A stretch of 64,000 bases of DNA, taken from contig OX421508.1 in assembly GCA_949126835.1 (NCBI GenBank), forward strand, positions 12,397,994 through 12,461,993. Direction: 5' to 3'. Source of the stretch: Anisus vortex (lineage: Eukaryota > Mollusca > Gastropoda > Planorbidae). The position numbers were made by a program, and so were the translations under genes. Each line of letters starts with the position of its first letter. Positions within the stretch are counted from its first letter, which is position 1. Positions 21,352-32,956 of the stretch are shown here, in pieces. Below the pieces are notes generated by a model, which was not told the DNA's origin, ran no database searches, and saw only the letters and a program-made list of their open reading frames with translations.

Positions 21352-22437
21352 ACTTAAACCTGGCTGTAATACAAGAAGACCATCAAGAATCCAGATGTTC
21401 TGTTACCAAATGGAACAAGACTTAAACCTGGCTGTAATACAAGAAGACCATCAAGAATCCAGATGTTCTGTTACCAAATGGAACAAGACTTAAACCTGGC
21501 TGTAATACAAGAAGACCATCAAGAATCCAGATGTTCTGTTACCAAATGGAACAAGACTTAAACCTGGCTGTAATACAAGAAGACCATCAAGAATCCAGAT
21601 GTTCTTTACCAAATGGAACAAGACTTAAACCTGGCTGCAATACAAGAAGACCATCACAAATCCAGATGTTCTGTTACCAAATGGAACAAGACTTAAACCT
21701 GGCTGTAATACAAGAAGACCATCAAGAATCCAGATGTTCTGTTACCAAATGGAACAAGACTTAAACCTGGCTGTAATACAAGAAGACCATCAAGAATCCA
21801 GATGTTCTGTTACCAAATGGAACAAGACTTAAACCTGGCTGTAATACAAGAAGACCATCAAGAATCCAGATGTTCTGTTACCAAATGGAACAAGACTTAA
21901 ACCTGGCTGTAATACAAGAAGACCATCAAGAATCCAGATGTTCTTTACCAAATGGAACAAGACTTAAACCTGGCTGCAATACAAGAAGACCATCACAAAT
22001 CCAGATGTTCTGTTACCAAATGGAACAAGACTTAAACCTGGCTGTAATACAAGAAGACCATCAAGAATCCAGATGTTCTGTTACCAAATGGAACAAGACT
22101 TAAACCTGGCTGTAATACAAGAAGACCATCAAGAATCCAGATGTTCTGTTACCAAATGGAACAAGACTTAAACCTGGCTGTAATACAAGAAGACCATCAA
22201 GAATCCAGATGTTCTGTTACCAAATGGAACAAGACTTAAACCTGGCTGTAATACAAGAAGACCATCAAGAATCCAGATGTTCTGTTACCAAATGGAACAA
22301 GACTTAAACCTGGCTGTAATACGAAAAGACCATCAAGAATCCAGATGTTCTGTTACCAAATGGAACAAGACTTAAACCTGGCTGCAATACAAGAAGTCCA
22401 TCAGGAATCCAGATGTTCTGTTACCAAATGGAGTGGT
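21352..22437 (+). repeat. 68-bp tandem repeat, about 16 copies (left arm)
   Basis: Unit 'acttaaacctggctgtaata...accaaatggaacaag' is 68 bp (starts at 21,352 and 21,420). A variant unit with 'gttctttacc' and 'catcacaaatcc' recurs 339 bp apart (21,531 and 21,870 blocks), showing a five-unit higher-order duplication. The mirror array at 48,752-49,325 has only about eight copies, so copy number changed after the arms formed. Confidence 0.95.
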
Positions 22438-23698
22438 GGTTAAAGTTTAATGTAAAGACTTGACAAAGTAATACTTCAAGATAAAATAATATTGTATTTA
22501 CAATCTTGCTAATACGATTGTTGTTGAAAGTTCTTGAAATTGACTCCACACTAGATCCTACATTTTCTTTGGGGGGTCATACATTTTGCAATGCCTGAAG
22601 CGATGGTTCAACCATGTCTTTGAATGCTGTAATCTTAAACTGTAACAAATTGTTACATTTGAACCCTAGCTGCGAACTCTTACCTTTGAATCCTAGCTAA
22701 AACCTCTTACATTTGAACTCTAGCTACAACCTCTTACCTTTGAACTCTAGCCAACATAGAACGTCTTTAATAGAACTAAGGTATAAACTGAGTTAGGGTT
22801 TGTTTTTAAGGAATATTTATTGAAAGTTATAAAGGTGTCAATATTAGTGTAGAGTTATTATAGACTTACATGTGGTAGTTCTAGGAACTGACATTAAGTT
22901 CAGGTTTACCTTTAATTTGAACCAAAAGCTTATAATATAGACTTTTGGCCTAATTTGTATCTTTTCAAATTTTTAGTTTGGGAAGCCTAATAACATTATT
23001 TTAACGTACAAATATCATTTGAAATGGTATACATCTGAAAAATATCTTTTAATAGCATTCGATCAATACGGGTCATCTTGAATTTGACGCGTCACCGGTG
23101 ACCTCATTAGTCTCTTGGGGTACCTGTATTAAAACTTGTTTTTAAAGAAAAGATAGAAAAAACAACATAAACAAATAAAAGCATTTTCCAAGAGATATTT
23201 ATAATGTAAAGGTAAATTTTATTGTAACGTCTCAATTAATAAAGTAAAATTAAAAACATAAAAATAAAATATTTTTTTTACGTTTTAGATTTTAAAGTAA
23301 AAAAATATTAAAAAAACATTGTTAATTTTTTTATTTTTTTTTTGTTAGCAATATAATCATCTATATAAAACATATATTCAAAATCGATTGTGGACAGCAG
23401 CGAAAAACAAGAAATTACTATGTACTAATAAAGTAAATTATATTGTTTTCATGAAATAATTTAAAAACACAATAAATATGACTTTTATTTTAACAATCAG
23501 CAAGGAAACCGATTAAAAGAAATATGAATAAATGTCATTGTGACAACTCCGTTTCAAAAGATAATACTGTCTGGTCAGGGCTTAGGTTTGTATGCGGATC
23601 GTTAAAATATATCTTTTTTAAAGTATTAAACTAAAGTACTCTGTTATTGTGTTCCTTTTCTACAAAATATTGTTTTCTGTGAGGAAGACAGCAGTAAT
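22438..23698 (+). other. Palindrome arm, noncoding; contains the empty site of the 10.6-kb hAT-like element
   Basis: Homologous to 36,950-37,884 plus 48,527-48,750 in reverse. Around 22,770 the sequence reads straight through ('...gtctttaatagaactaagg...') where the right arm carries the hAT-like insertion, so this is the unoccupied site. No gene is seen. Confidence 0.75.
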
Positions 23699-25237
23699 TT
23701 ATTCTCTTTTAAGTTTCGAACTTCTAAATGTACGTATATATTTACTCGTCAATCTAATAATGAAGTCCAATGTCAACATACTGGCAATGACAACAGCAAA
23801 AACAAAGGCAATGACAATAGATACAAGAAGATAAGCAATGACTTCGAGCAAAACAATCTCATAGAGTGGCATTTTCTGATATGATGACCTCATGTGCTCT
23901 CCGCCATATTTCATCACGTGATCAAACCAGTAGGCTGCTTCCTTGCTGGGGACCTTGTAGAGTTCTTTAAAAAGCTTGGATGCTTTCTTCTGGATGTTGG
24001 TTTTGTATTTGGGTACGTTAACCAATTGTTTTATCAGGTCTGTTAGTTCATCAGAAGTTATTTTCCTTATGTCGGAATGAAGTCCAAATTCTTTTGTAGA
24101 AATACGAATAGAATTATAGAATTGGTCTCCGCAAATTGGAAGACAAAGAATGGGTACGCTGTGGTACAGCGCTTCGTATTGTCCATTTTTACCACAATGA
24201 GAAATAAACGCTTTGGTTTTTTCATGTCCTAGCAGGTCATTTTGTGGAATCCATTTTAAGGATAGAACATTTCCAGGCTGGTCAAGTGTCAAGTTTATTT
24301 TCCAGATGTCTAAATGCGTCTAGCATTTTAGATTTTATGTGACTCGGCACTTCGAAGTCACTTGATCCAAAAGACACAACGATAATTCCATTAGAAGACT
24401 TGTCTACAAATGTCTTCAAATCTCCTTACAAGGGTTTGGCATCACTGACTGATGATCCACCCACAAACTTTGTATTTGGTAAGGAATTTGTAGGATAATC
24501 TAGTATATGATCCAGTTCTGTGATAAAAATCTCAGCTTGTAGAATAATCTCATTGATTGATTTATAGGGTTTTTCAGGGACGAATCTGGTGACTACGTCA
24601 CTATATGAAAACATTTCGTTTCCATAAAAAATGGCTGAATTAATGGTAGCAATAATGGTAGCAATAATTCTTTGAAAAAAAGAATTCCTGTCACGATAAG
24701 GACTATCTTGGTCGAATGATAATCAAGATAAGATCCTATTAGGCCGAAAGAAATGTCAAGTTTGTAAGGCAGCACAACCATACTTTGGCTTAAGGGAACA
24801 CTTTCAAGAATTAAGAAGTCCGGATTCAAATCTTTGAGCGAAGTGATAAAAGCTTTATCAGCAAGAATTTCTTCAACTATTTCTATATGAGTACTCTTCA
24901 ATAGTAACACTTGTTGAAATGAGCCACCTTGTCCCTCCCAAAATTGATTGACCATCTGTGTTCGTTCAAGAATTAAAGTCTCAATATTTCCGAGATTCTC
25001 GCCATATCTCACGATGTTTTTATCTTTGAACGGAACCAGCCCAGCGTTGACCAGGTATGCTGGGACACACAGAGACACGTTGTGGCCTACGTCTATTAAA
25101 GCTTTGGCGATATTAGAGTGGTAGATTATGTAACTTTTCGTAGGCGCTGGCACCATAATCACAGTTTTGGCTTCACACGGGCAATACAACATCACTAGAT
25201 TAGCAAAAATCAGCATTGCATGCGGTACATTCGTCAT
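23699..25237 (-). pseudogene. UDP-glycosyltransferase (UGT) pseudogene, left arm
   Basis: Starts at 25,237 (MTNVPHAMLIF) with a hydrophobic signal peptide of about 23 residues, as expected for ER-lumenal UGTs that transfer sugar from a UDP-sugar to small lipophilic acceptors. The N-terminal acceptor domain runs to about 24,600, where the frame breaks, a second piece (VTRFVPEKPYKSINEI) ends at a stop at 24,426, and the C-terminal piece opens at 24,292. The last contains the UGT signature: LKWIPQNDLLGH, then FISHCGKNGQYEALYHSVPI, then GDQFYN. It is followed by one transmembrane segment near 23,800 and a short basic tail ending KLKRE. A tttccattttAG acceptor at 25,263 just upstream suggests a 5' UTR intron and is conserved in the right arm. 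At least two frame disruptions make it a pseudogene unless the assembly is wrong. Confidence 0.9.
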
Positions 25238-25556
25238 GTTTGGTGTTTTTTATGTTTTACTCCTAAAATGGAAACAACAATTATAAACATAAATTGAAGA
25301 TTTTAATCAGGAATCAGCCAGGATAACTTTAAATATTGATCAGATACATGTTAGATTCAGTAAAAAAATAATTTTAGACAGAACAGACTCATTTATTATA
25401 TAGAATAAAAATTATTATCGTATTAGTTTGTATGCCTGATTCTATAAAGTTTGATTAATCGATAAAAGCGTACATTTTAAAGTAATTGTCATTGAATTGA
25501 AATTTAAGGTAAATAAGCTTCGTACCCTTTTGACTACATTTAAAGTGGTAAAAGTA

Positions 25557-25609
<53 letters not shown>

Positions 25610-26031
25610 GCTCTGTTGATTTGTTTATTTAATGACACATGAACTTATTGCATCATGTTTTACCTTTGGAATTTGACTTAGCACGTAATTGTGTCCCAGG
25701 TTCGATTCTGCGGTTAGTCTATAGCCTTCCCTTTTTTTTCTTAACATTTTATATTTCAATTAATACTACTTTTAACAAAATTAGATTGTAAATCCACGGG
25801 CAACTCCGGGCAATTTAGCATTCGTTCAATAAAAAGACGACTATTTTGAACCCGATTACAATATTTATTTTCAATTACTTTCCTAAATGTCTATAGTAAA
25901 AATCTTTTTTTTTATAATTTTAAGATCTATAGCTTTCTGTTCATTGTAGCTTATAAAGATTTTATCTGTAGCTTATACTGGCCTGATTTATCGCCCCGCC
26001 ACCCCACCGGCAACGCCTGGGAATTTAGATT
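25557..26031. repeat. Left-arm-only insertion with (CTAT)n and tRNA-like B-box
   Basis: About 475 bp has no counterpart in the right arm, whose sequence near 35,260 reads directly across. It opens with about 13 CTAT units (25,557-25,610) and contains 'ggttcgattctgcgg' (about 25,703), which resembles an RNA polymerase III B box, so it may be a SINE-type insertion. The family is not identified. Confidence 0.5.
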
Positions 26032-26198
26032 GTTCTAAACATATCAGACAATAGTGCTATTACGTATTGTCAATCATTTCAATTTAAATAACATTTTAAA
26101 GTCACTAAAATCATTTCATCATTACTTAAAAGGAAATAAACCTCCAGAACTTAATGTAAATTTACACTAGTAGTCAACGTCAACGAATATTTAGTAAA

Positions 26199-26370
26199 TA
26201 GGGTACTGTGGAGACAGCGCGTTCGTCTGCCGTATCAAAGGCTCTGGGCTCGAATCCTAGGTGGAGGATTTCTTCCCGGGACTGGAGGTTGTCCTTGACT
26301 CTTCCCAGCCATGATGTATCAATTTGGTTCCAGTAGTTTTGGTGGACAAAACGTCATATTATGTTGTTGT
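26199..26370 (+). mobile_element. tRNA-derived SINE (left arm)
   Basis: Contains 'gagacagcgcgttcgtctgccgt' and a B-box GGCTCGAATCC (26,247-26,257), followed by the SINE body 'cccgggactggaggttgtcc...cttcccagcc'. The same SINE is at the mirrored position in the right arm (34,725-34,868), so it was there before the inverted duplication. Confidence 0.75.
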
Positions 26371-26879
26371 TTTTTTTAAAGAATTGTGCTATTCACCAAG
26401 TCACAACTAGCATTATCTATTACAGTGTTGTTGTTTTTTTATGAATTATAACCAAAGAAGCCCACATATCTATGTACCTGTAATATTTCTTTGAAGTATT
26501 AAACCAGCTCAAACAAGTATTTAATTTGTTGACCAGATTTTGACGTGTGGCGTATATAAAGATCAGATTTTGCGGATAACTGATTTGCCCGTACTTCAAG
26601 AGAGTCCCCGCACCTTAATGGTATGTCGGTATATGTATATAAAATAAAATGCCTCAAAAATATTTTTCTTTATAATGTATAGTTTATATAGGCTACACGA
26701 ATAAGCATTGTTTGTTCTATAATATGTTTCTAGATATTATTGAGATTGTAAAAATTAGGAGTTACAATTCTTTCTCTGACTACGCTCATTTGCCATCTGC
26801 GATATGCCACGTTGGCAAAACAATGCCAAAATTATATTTTATCAAAAATAAAAGTAATACAAATCCATCCCTAAACCTA

Positions 26880-27000
26880 GAAACTAACCCTAACCCCTAC
26901 TGACCCCTAATCCTAACCCCTACTAACCCCTAATCCTAACCCCTATTAACCCCTACAGACCCCTAATACTTAACCCTACTAACCCCTAATCCTGGGCCCT
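26880..27000 (+). repeat. Degenerate telomere-like repeat (CCCTAA-like)
   Basis: A run of 'ctaacccctactgacccctaatcctaacccc' variants with a period near 24 bp, built from CCCTAA/CCCCTA words. It lies in a part of the left arm without clear homology to the right arm. It may be an interstitial telomere-derived tract or simply a minisatellite. Confidence 0.6.
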
Positions 27001-27696
27001 AAGTCACTAATTCCTACTGAAACTACTAAACCTAAGGTATAGCCAAACAAAGAATTTTAAAACAAAGCGTAAATATTATTTTGGTCAAAAAATGGACATT
27101 CGATTTTTTTAGGACCGTGTGCACAGCATAGCATCATGGGATATTGTGAAAAACACAAGTGGACGTCACCAAATTTTATTTACAACACAAAATTTCACAA
27201 AACACACAAAATTACCAACATTTCCAAATTAAAAAACAAATTACATTACAGAAATAAGATCGTTAAATAAAACCAACGGTTTTGTAATCAGGGCAAGTAG
27301 ACCTTTAGTTTGATTTATGTCACTCTCAAATATCTCGTGGGGCCCGTATTCTCCACTATTTCCCTTTGTTTCTCAGTGACAGTGGAGTAAACATCAACAT
27401 TTCAATTGTTTTTTCTTTTTACAAAGTTCAGTAATATGAAGAAATTTAAACTTACTTACAAAAGGAAATCGATGAATGTGCGGAGTTAAAAGTTTAAAAC
27501 ATAGGCTTTTTTTCCCATCATCTTTATTCCCGCCTATTTATTTACGATACCATAGAAAAATGCGCCAGTGGAAATAGTCTAAATTGAATAAGCCGATGTA
27601 GCATAGTTCTATACTGAATTTTTATATATTGTTATAGAATTTAAAGAGAATATTCTCAAATATTTATTTTAAAAAAGGCGAAAATGCCTACCTTTT

Positions 27697-27851
27697 GGTT
27701 AAGTTGTATGTGAATGTAAATAAAGCTCGATCATATCACGCCATGGCGCTAGCCGTTTAGTAATGATATCAAGAACATCCGCACCAAAATACGCAACTCT
27801 AAGAACACAATATTATTACAAGAGAGTCTGGCCTATATAAACATATTAACA
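27697..27851 (-). repeat. Short gypsy LTR (155 bp), left arm
   Basis: Mirror copy of 32,800-32,956. On the minus strand it begins TGTTAATATG, directly after a polypurine tract AAATGGGGAGGA, and ends ...ACTTAACC (TTAACA in the right copy). It contains the block 'ctaaacggctagcgccatgg'. Homology between the arms continues beyond the LTR, so it duplicated together with its flank. Confidence 0.8.
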
Positions 27852-27991
27852 TCCTCCCCATTTACAAGACAAACAAAACAAACAACATAAACTCCAATTG
27901 AGTTTTAAAAAACAACAGCAAAAATAAAACAAACACGATCAACACGCAAACTTGTCTCCAATCAACGACCAATAGAACATTCTAAGTAGTT

Positions 27992-28165
27992 CTAGACTTC
28001 CATGACATAGTCATTATCCCAAGCTGGTTTCGTCACTTTTCGTTTGGATTTATTAGCTGTTACAGTTGTTCCGAAATCTGGGTTTGGGATCGGAGTGGGT
28101 GTTTCTGCTGGCAGAGTTTCATTAATTTGGGTTGGTAATGATCCCTCGCTTCCCAGAAATATTAT
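27992..28165 (-). pseudogene. Gypsy pol 3' end (integrase C-terminal tail), left arm
   Basis: On the minus strand a frame contains INETLPAETPTPIPNPDFGT, then a basic stretch and KPAWDNDYVMEV, ending at the stop at 27,992. 'R.TKKPAW..DYV' just before the stop is a typical end of Mag/Steamer-like gypsy integrases. Some 140 bp of noncoding sequence, a polypurine tract and the LTR follow in the right order. Confidence 0.7.
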
Positions 28166-28542
28166 TTAAAAGACATTGCAGGACTACGCGGACTACCGCA
28201 ACCCCAGAGACATCGAGGAATTACAAACATATCGTGTCTGGAATAGTTCCGTAAGTCCAGTCAGACATTCGAAGCATTTCTGACACAATTCAGCGCCCAA
28301 ACCAGCAATTGTAATTTCAAAGATGAAGAGCAAAAAATCAGAGACAAAATAGTGTTTTCAGCAGATAGGAGGCTACAAGAAAATATGTTACGGTGCACGG
28401 AGTTAACACTTTAAAAACCATAGATATTTGCAGGGCTTTTGATCAGACTGCAAATAGTCTAGAGTAGAGAAAACTCATCAAGAATCTAAAGCTCATTAGA
28501 CCCAATAAATAGGAACACACAACGAGCCCCAACCACCTAGGG
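28166..28542 (+). pseudogene. Gypsy gag fragment, left arm (inverted relative to the neighbouring pol end)
   Basis: The plus strand shows pieces of a gag protein: YADYRNPRDIEELQTYRVWN, then CNFKDEEQKIRDKIVFSAD and TIDICRAFDQTANSLE in shifting frames. 'IRD+IVF....L....L....LT...AIDICRA' is a typical Mag/Steamer-like gag pattern. It is oriented opposite to the adjacent pol tail at 27,992-28,165, and the right arm has the same abnormal join, so the element was rearranged before the palindrome formed. Confidence 0.7.
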
Positions 28543-31079
28543 CAGCGGTCGGCAACATGCGGCTCGCGAGCCGCATGCGGCTCTTTCGATGTCAAGATGC
28601 GGCTCTCCAGTTCCTTCCGCAAATATTAATAATTATAGTATTTTAATTTTAAAAACTCATACAAAATATTATACTGCCAAAATATATATATATATATATT
28701 TGCAAACAGGATAAAAACCCTCAACAGAGAACAGTGAGAATAGGTGGAGTAGAGAGTATACGGACAGCTGACAGCCGCTAGTCACTAGACTTCTACTACC
28801 GCCCAGCCAGCAACCCAGCAGACGGTAGTGTTCGGTCTTCCTTGGAGCACGGTTGCCTGTGTGTTAATTTAATCGCTTGGGAGAAACAACAATTTCTCGT
28901 TGTTTCAAGATTGGACGGAGTCGTTTGCGTTCATATGCAACACAGACGACATTTCGACTTGTCTCATTTGCCAAGAAAAACTTGCACAAAATAAGAAGTC
29001 AAATTAGAAAAACACTTTACTACAACTACAAAACATACCCGATTTGCTGCTAAATATCCAACCGGTGACGCACGGTAAAAAAGCTGTTAAGAGATTAAAA
29101 ACAAAACAACAACAATCGAGTTCTATGCTAAGTAACTGTGCACAATCTTCAAATAATGTAAATCTGGCAAGCTTTGCAATATCACTATAAATTGCAGAAA
29201 AAAGGAAAACATTCACAGGTGGTGAGTACGTCAAAGATTGTTACATACGTGGAGCTGAAGAACTGTTTCATGATTTCGAAAGCAAAACAGAAATCATGAA
29301 GAAAATCAGAGATTTACCATTATCTGCTAAAACAAGCTTACAAGATAGAACTGCTAAACTTTCTTCAAATGTAACACATATGCAAGTGGAAGACATTAAA
29401 CTGGCGTCTGCTTTATCACTTGCTATGGATGAGTCTTGCGACATATAAGATAAAGCTACCCTTTTCGTCAGGTATATGTCGTCCCAAAGGTCCAAAAGAA
29501 GAGCTTCTAGGACTGCTGGCGACCTCAGGGCAAATTCGTGGAGAAGATATAGCAAATGCTGTTTAAAAATGCCTGGGAGACTCTGAAATCGATATAAATA
29601 AAATCGTTTCCATAGCAACTGATAGAGCCTCAGAAGTATGACAGGAATACATTAAGGGGTAACAACGATTCTTTGATAAAAAATAAATTTTAACGTTTCA
29701 CTGCATAATTCACCAAGAGGCGCTTTGTGCCCAAACGTTTCCGGCCGAAACAGTTGAGGTCAAGAACTTGGTAATTAAGATCACTAACAGCATTTTGGCA
29801 AAATCACTCTACCAACATGAGATTAAGGAATTTCTTGAAGAAATAGAAAGACAGTATTTTGACCTACTTGTGCACAATTAAGTGCGATGGCTTTCCAGTG
29901 TATTGAAACGTTTTGCTTCTTGCTTGAGTGAAATAGAAACACTCTTCAATGAAAAAGACATTGCCCATCCCGAATTGAAAGAAGACAAATGGCTGCAAAA
30001 ACTTCATGGTGGATATCACAAAGAAACTAAATGAGCTAAATGTAAAACTGGCAGGAAAGGGAAACCCAGCCTATGCCTTGTTTGAAAAAGTGGTTTGTTT
30101 TGAAATAAAAAGTATTTCTTTTTGTCGAAGACATGGAGATCGGTACATTACGTCATTTCGAAAATCTGAAGCAATATTTCGATGAAACCAATGCAACTTT
30201 TGACACGAATTATTTCAGCATGACTATAAACAAATTGAACTATGGATTCACTGAGAGATTTGAGCGATTCAAAAACAAGCGCAAGTAAATCCTGTCAACA
30301 CAAATACAAATGAGCTCAACACTGAGCCATTTGGAATTGATGCTGGTTCGCTTCAAATGCAATTGCTGGATTTGAAAACCAAACATTTGTGTAGTGGCAA
30401 GTTCACAGAACTCAAGAACAAATTAGAATAGTTGGATGTCCAGAAAAGCATGCACGTCAAGCTGCACAACTGGACAGCTCTAAAAAAAATATCGCGTTGA
30501 GGCACTCATATTTGACGCATGGAATAGTCTTCCAGAATGGTACAGTGAGGTGAAGAAGTTGGCATTTGCAGTGCTGACGATCTTCGGGTCAACATATTCG
30601 TGCGAGCAAGCGTTCTCTTGCATGAATTTAAAAAAAAAGTCAAGTAAGAATCCCACTAACAAATAAAAATCTAGAGGCGTGCTTGAAACTGAAAACAACA
30701 AGTTATGAGCCAGATTTAACCAAAGTTTCAAAAGGCATGCAAGGCCAATATGCTCCCATTAATGTAACTATAAAAAAATTGTAACTATCTATCATTCAAT
30801 AATTATAGTTAGATTATTTGATTACTAATTTTATTATTCTAGAAGAGCTAGCTAAAATACTTTAATATGTTCTGTGCGAAACATTTGTATGTTTTTATAT
30901 GAATAAATATTATTTCATATTTAAAGCTATTTATTCAAAATAAAAAATTAAATTTATATGGATAATCCTAATCAAATACCATAACATTGAAACAAAAATG
31001 TTAGTGGCTCTTTAAAAACTGGGAAATTTTCTAAATTGTAATTTTTGACTCTTCCATCGCAAAAGGTTGCCGACCCCTG
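28543..31079 (+). mobile_element. Degenerate hAT transposon (ZBED/GTF2IRD2-like transposase), left arm only
   Basis: The ends are CAGCGGTCGGCAAC at 28,543 and the complement of CAGGGGTCGGCAACC ending at 31,079. Both flanks have TAGGG, probably a decayed 8-bp duplication. Inside, in shifting frames, are a BED-like zinc finger (CLICQEKL near 28,960), [15 protein letters not shown] (about 29,400), LFVRYMSSQ, and the C-terminal dimerisation region with SCEQAFSCMN (30,597-30,626), then NLEACLKLKTTSYEP. Many stops make it inactive. The right arm is uninterrupted at this point. Confidence 0.92.
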
Positions 31080-31475
31080 ATTAGGGAACTATATCGGGCT
31101 GTAGATTCTGTAAAAGCAGTCATGAATTCAACACACTATCATACCCTGCTTGAGGCAATAGATACAGAGGGAAAAACCGGAAGTAAAAAAAAAAGCAAAA
31201 AGTAATATGAACATACACCAAACATCAGGGTCTGAGCCGGAGTGGCTAAATACCATAAAGAGCCTACACTGGCAACAAAACAAAGAAAGTTAACGGCAGA
31301 ATTTTGTATAAGTTGAATTTTAGCTTGACACATAGGCAAATGTAAACATTTTATGAAAGAAGTATGTAAAGAAGTCACACTCTGCCAGAAACACACAAAC
31401 ATGCCACACAAACATGCCAGGGGGATTTAGGGGAGATTTTCCTGTCAACAAAACCTGCAGTAAGATCTCAATTGA
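31080..31475 (+). pseudogene. Gypsy gag-PR-pol fragment, left arm, to the palindrome's inner end
   Basis: Continues the gag fragment after the hAT: a knuckle-region remnant (MNSTHYHTLLEAIDTEGKTG), 'SGSEPEWLNTIKSL' and 'GDLGEIFLSTKPAVRSQL' can be read in different frames. It corresponds base by base in reverse to 31,671-32,150. Homology stops at about 31,475. Confidence 0.65.
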
Positions 31476-31670
31476 AGGAGGAATGTTGGAAGTCTATAAT
31501 GTTCTCTTTTCAAAACTTTGTGTTGCAGATTCTCAACTTTCCATTCCTCTTGTTAACTACTAAAATTTGATTGACCCAATCGGTTGGCTCATTAACAGGG
31601 ATTAATATTTCTCTTTTCACTAGTACATCAATCTCCAGCTTTACCGTTTCTTTAAAAGTAAACGGAATGT
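31476..31670 (-). pseudogene. Palindrome spacer: gypsy RT N-terminal segment
   Basis: This 195-bp unpaired centre reads on the minus strand as the start of a gypsy RT: KLEIDVLVKREILIPVNEPT, then DWVNQILVVNKRNGKLRIC. This is the expected continuation of the minus-strand gag-PR sequence in the right arm. The left arm lacks it, so the turn-around point of the palindrome lies inside a retroelement pol gene. Confidence 0.8.
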
Positions 31671-32480
31671 TTCTACATTGAGATCTTACTGCAGGTTTTT
31701 ATTGTCAGGGAAACCTCCCCTAAATCCCTCAGGCTGAAATCCTCTGCCTGTCTACCTATTTGAGCGATGAAATGTTCTTCATTTATTGTAATAAGTTATA
31801 ATTCTTGGTATCTGTATTGACTGATTCCACATTGTTAATGTTTGTGTGTTTCTGGCAGCTTGTGACTGTATGTACTTTTTACCTATAATGTTAACAACTG
31901 ACCCTGTGTCAGCTGAAATTTAACGTTTTGGTAATTGATACAAAATGCTGCCGTTAACTTGTTTTGCTTTGTTGCAAATACATTTATGGTATTTAGCAAC
32001 TCTGGCTCAGACCTTGACGTTTCGTGTATGTCCTTATTCCTTCTTAATCTATATTTTCTTGCGAAATGGTTTTTCCCTCTGCATCTATTGTCCCAAGCAG
32101 GGCATGATAGGTTGTTGAATTCATGGGTGCTTCCACAGAATCTGAAGTCAATGAACATCATTCACATAGTACTTGGGGCCCCTTGAGTGTTCCTATTTAT
32201 TTTGTCTATGTGAAAAATAGATTCTTTATGGATTTCCTCTAAACTATTGGTAGTCTGCTCAACAGCACTGCAAATATCTAGATCAATGTTTTTTAATGTT
32301 AACTATGAGCACTTAGCCGGTGAAAACATTATTTAGTCTCTGATCATTCGCTCTTATCTTTGAAATTCTTCAGCTGTGTCAGAAACGCCACAAATATCTG
32401 ACTTACGGAAAGATTCCAGAAACGTTATGTTTCTAATACCTCGTTGTCTCTGGGTTGCTGTAGTTCGAGTAGTTTTTTAA
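31671..32480 (-). pseudogene. Gypsy gag-PR fragment, right arm
   Basis: On the minus strand it begins with gag (SNPETTRY near 32,450), passes a knuckle-like segment (FNNLSCPAWDNRCRGKNHFA near 32,120, Cys/His-rich) and reaches the protease/pol linker (LRDLGEVSLTIK near 31,720) and then RT (31,670 down). Frameshifts and stops are present. It is the less eroded of the two mirror copies. Confidence 0.7.
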
Positions 32481-32799
32481 ATAGTATTTCTTGGAAGCGA
32501 GGGACCATTAACAACCCAATTTAATGAAACTCTGCCAGCAGAAACGAACGCGCCGATCCCAATCCCAGATTTCGGAACAACTGTGATAACTATAAAAAAA
32601 AACGAACAGTGAAGAAACCAGCTCGGTATAATGATTATGTCATAGATGTCTAGAACTAATTAGAATTTTTTTATTGGTCGCTGAGTGGTGTCATGTTTGC
32701 GTATTGTTTGTTTTTCTCAGAATTGTTTTTTCTAACTCGATTGGAGTTTATGTTGTTTGTTATTTTTTTTTGTTGTGTTTGTCTTGTAAATGGGGAGGA
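32481..32799 (+). pseudogene. Gypsy pol 3' end, 3' UTR and polypurine tract, right arm
   Basis: Mirror of 27,852-28,165: the integrase tail ends at a TAG at 32,651-32,653 ('...ttatgtcatagatgtcTAG'). Noncoding sequence and TAAATGGGGAGGA follow, immediately before the LTR. Confidence 0.7.
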
Positions 32800-32956
32800 T
32801 GTTAATATGTGTATATAGGCCAGACTCTCTTTTATAATAATAGTGTGTTCTTAGAGTTGCGCACTTTGGTGCGGATGATCTTGATGTCATTACTAAACGG
32901 CTAGCGCCATGGCGTGATATGATCGAGCTTTATTTACATTCACATAAAACTTAACA
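32800..32956 (+). repeat. Short gypsy LTR (157 bp), right arm
   Basis: TGTTAATATG...AACTTAACA with short inverted termini (TGTTAA/TTAACA), preceded by a polypurine tract. Mirror of 27,697-27,851. Confidence 0.82.

Larger units (their letters stand above)
20740..31475 (+). repeat. Large inverted repeat (palindrome), left arm
   Basis: This is the reverse complement of 31,671-50,514, in matching order: 'agatttggaattaat' (20,743 / about 50,510), 'cctatcgctctttac' (about 20,824 / 50,415), the 68-bp array, UGT, SINE, gypsy LTR, gypsy pol end and gag, ending 'ctgcagtaagatctcaat' (about 31,470 / 31,675). After removing the 2.5-kb hAT (28,543-31,079) the arm is about 8.2 kb, equal to the right arm after removal of its 10.6-kb insert. 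The arms have diverged clearly, with many substitutions and indels, so this is an old event. Confidence 0.93.

Noticed and set aside
21352..22437. Possible CRISPR or coding repeat (77-residue frames occurring twice)
   Set aside because: It is a contiguous 68-bp tandem array. 68 is not a multiple of three and frames survive only by the one-base-shorter unit.
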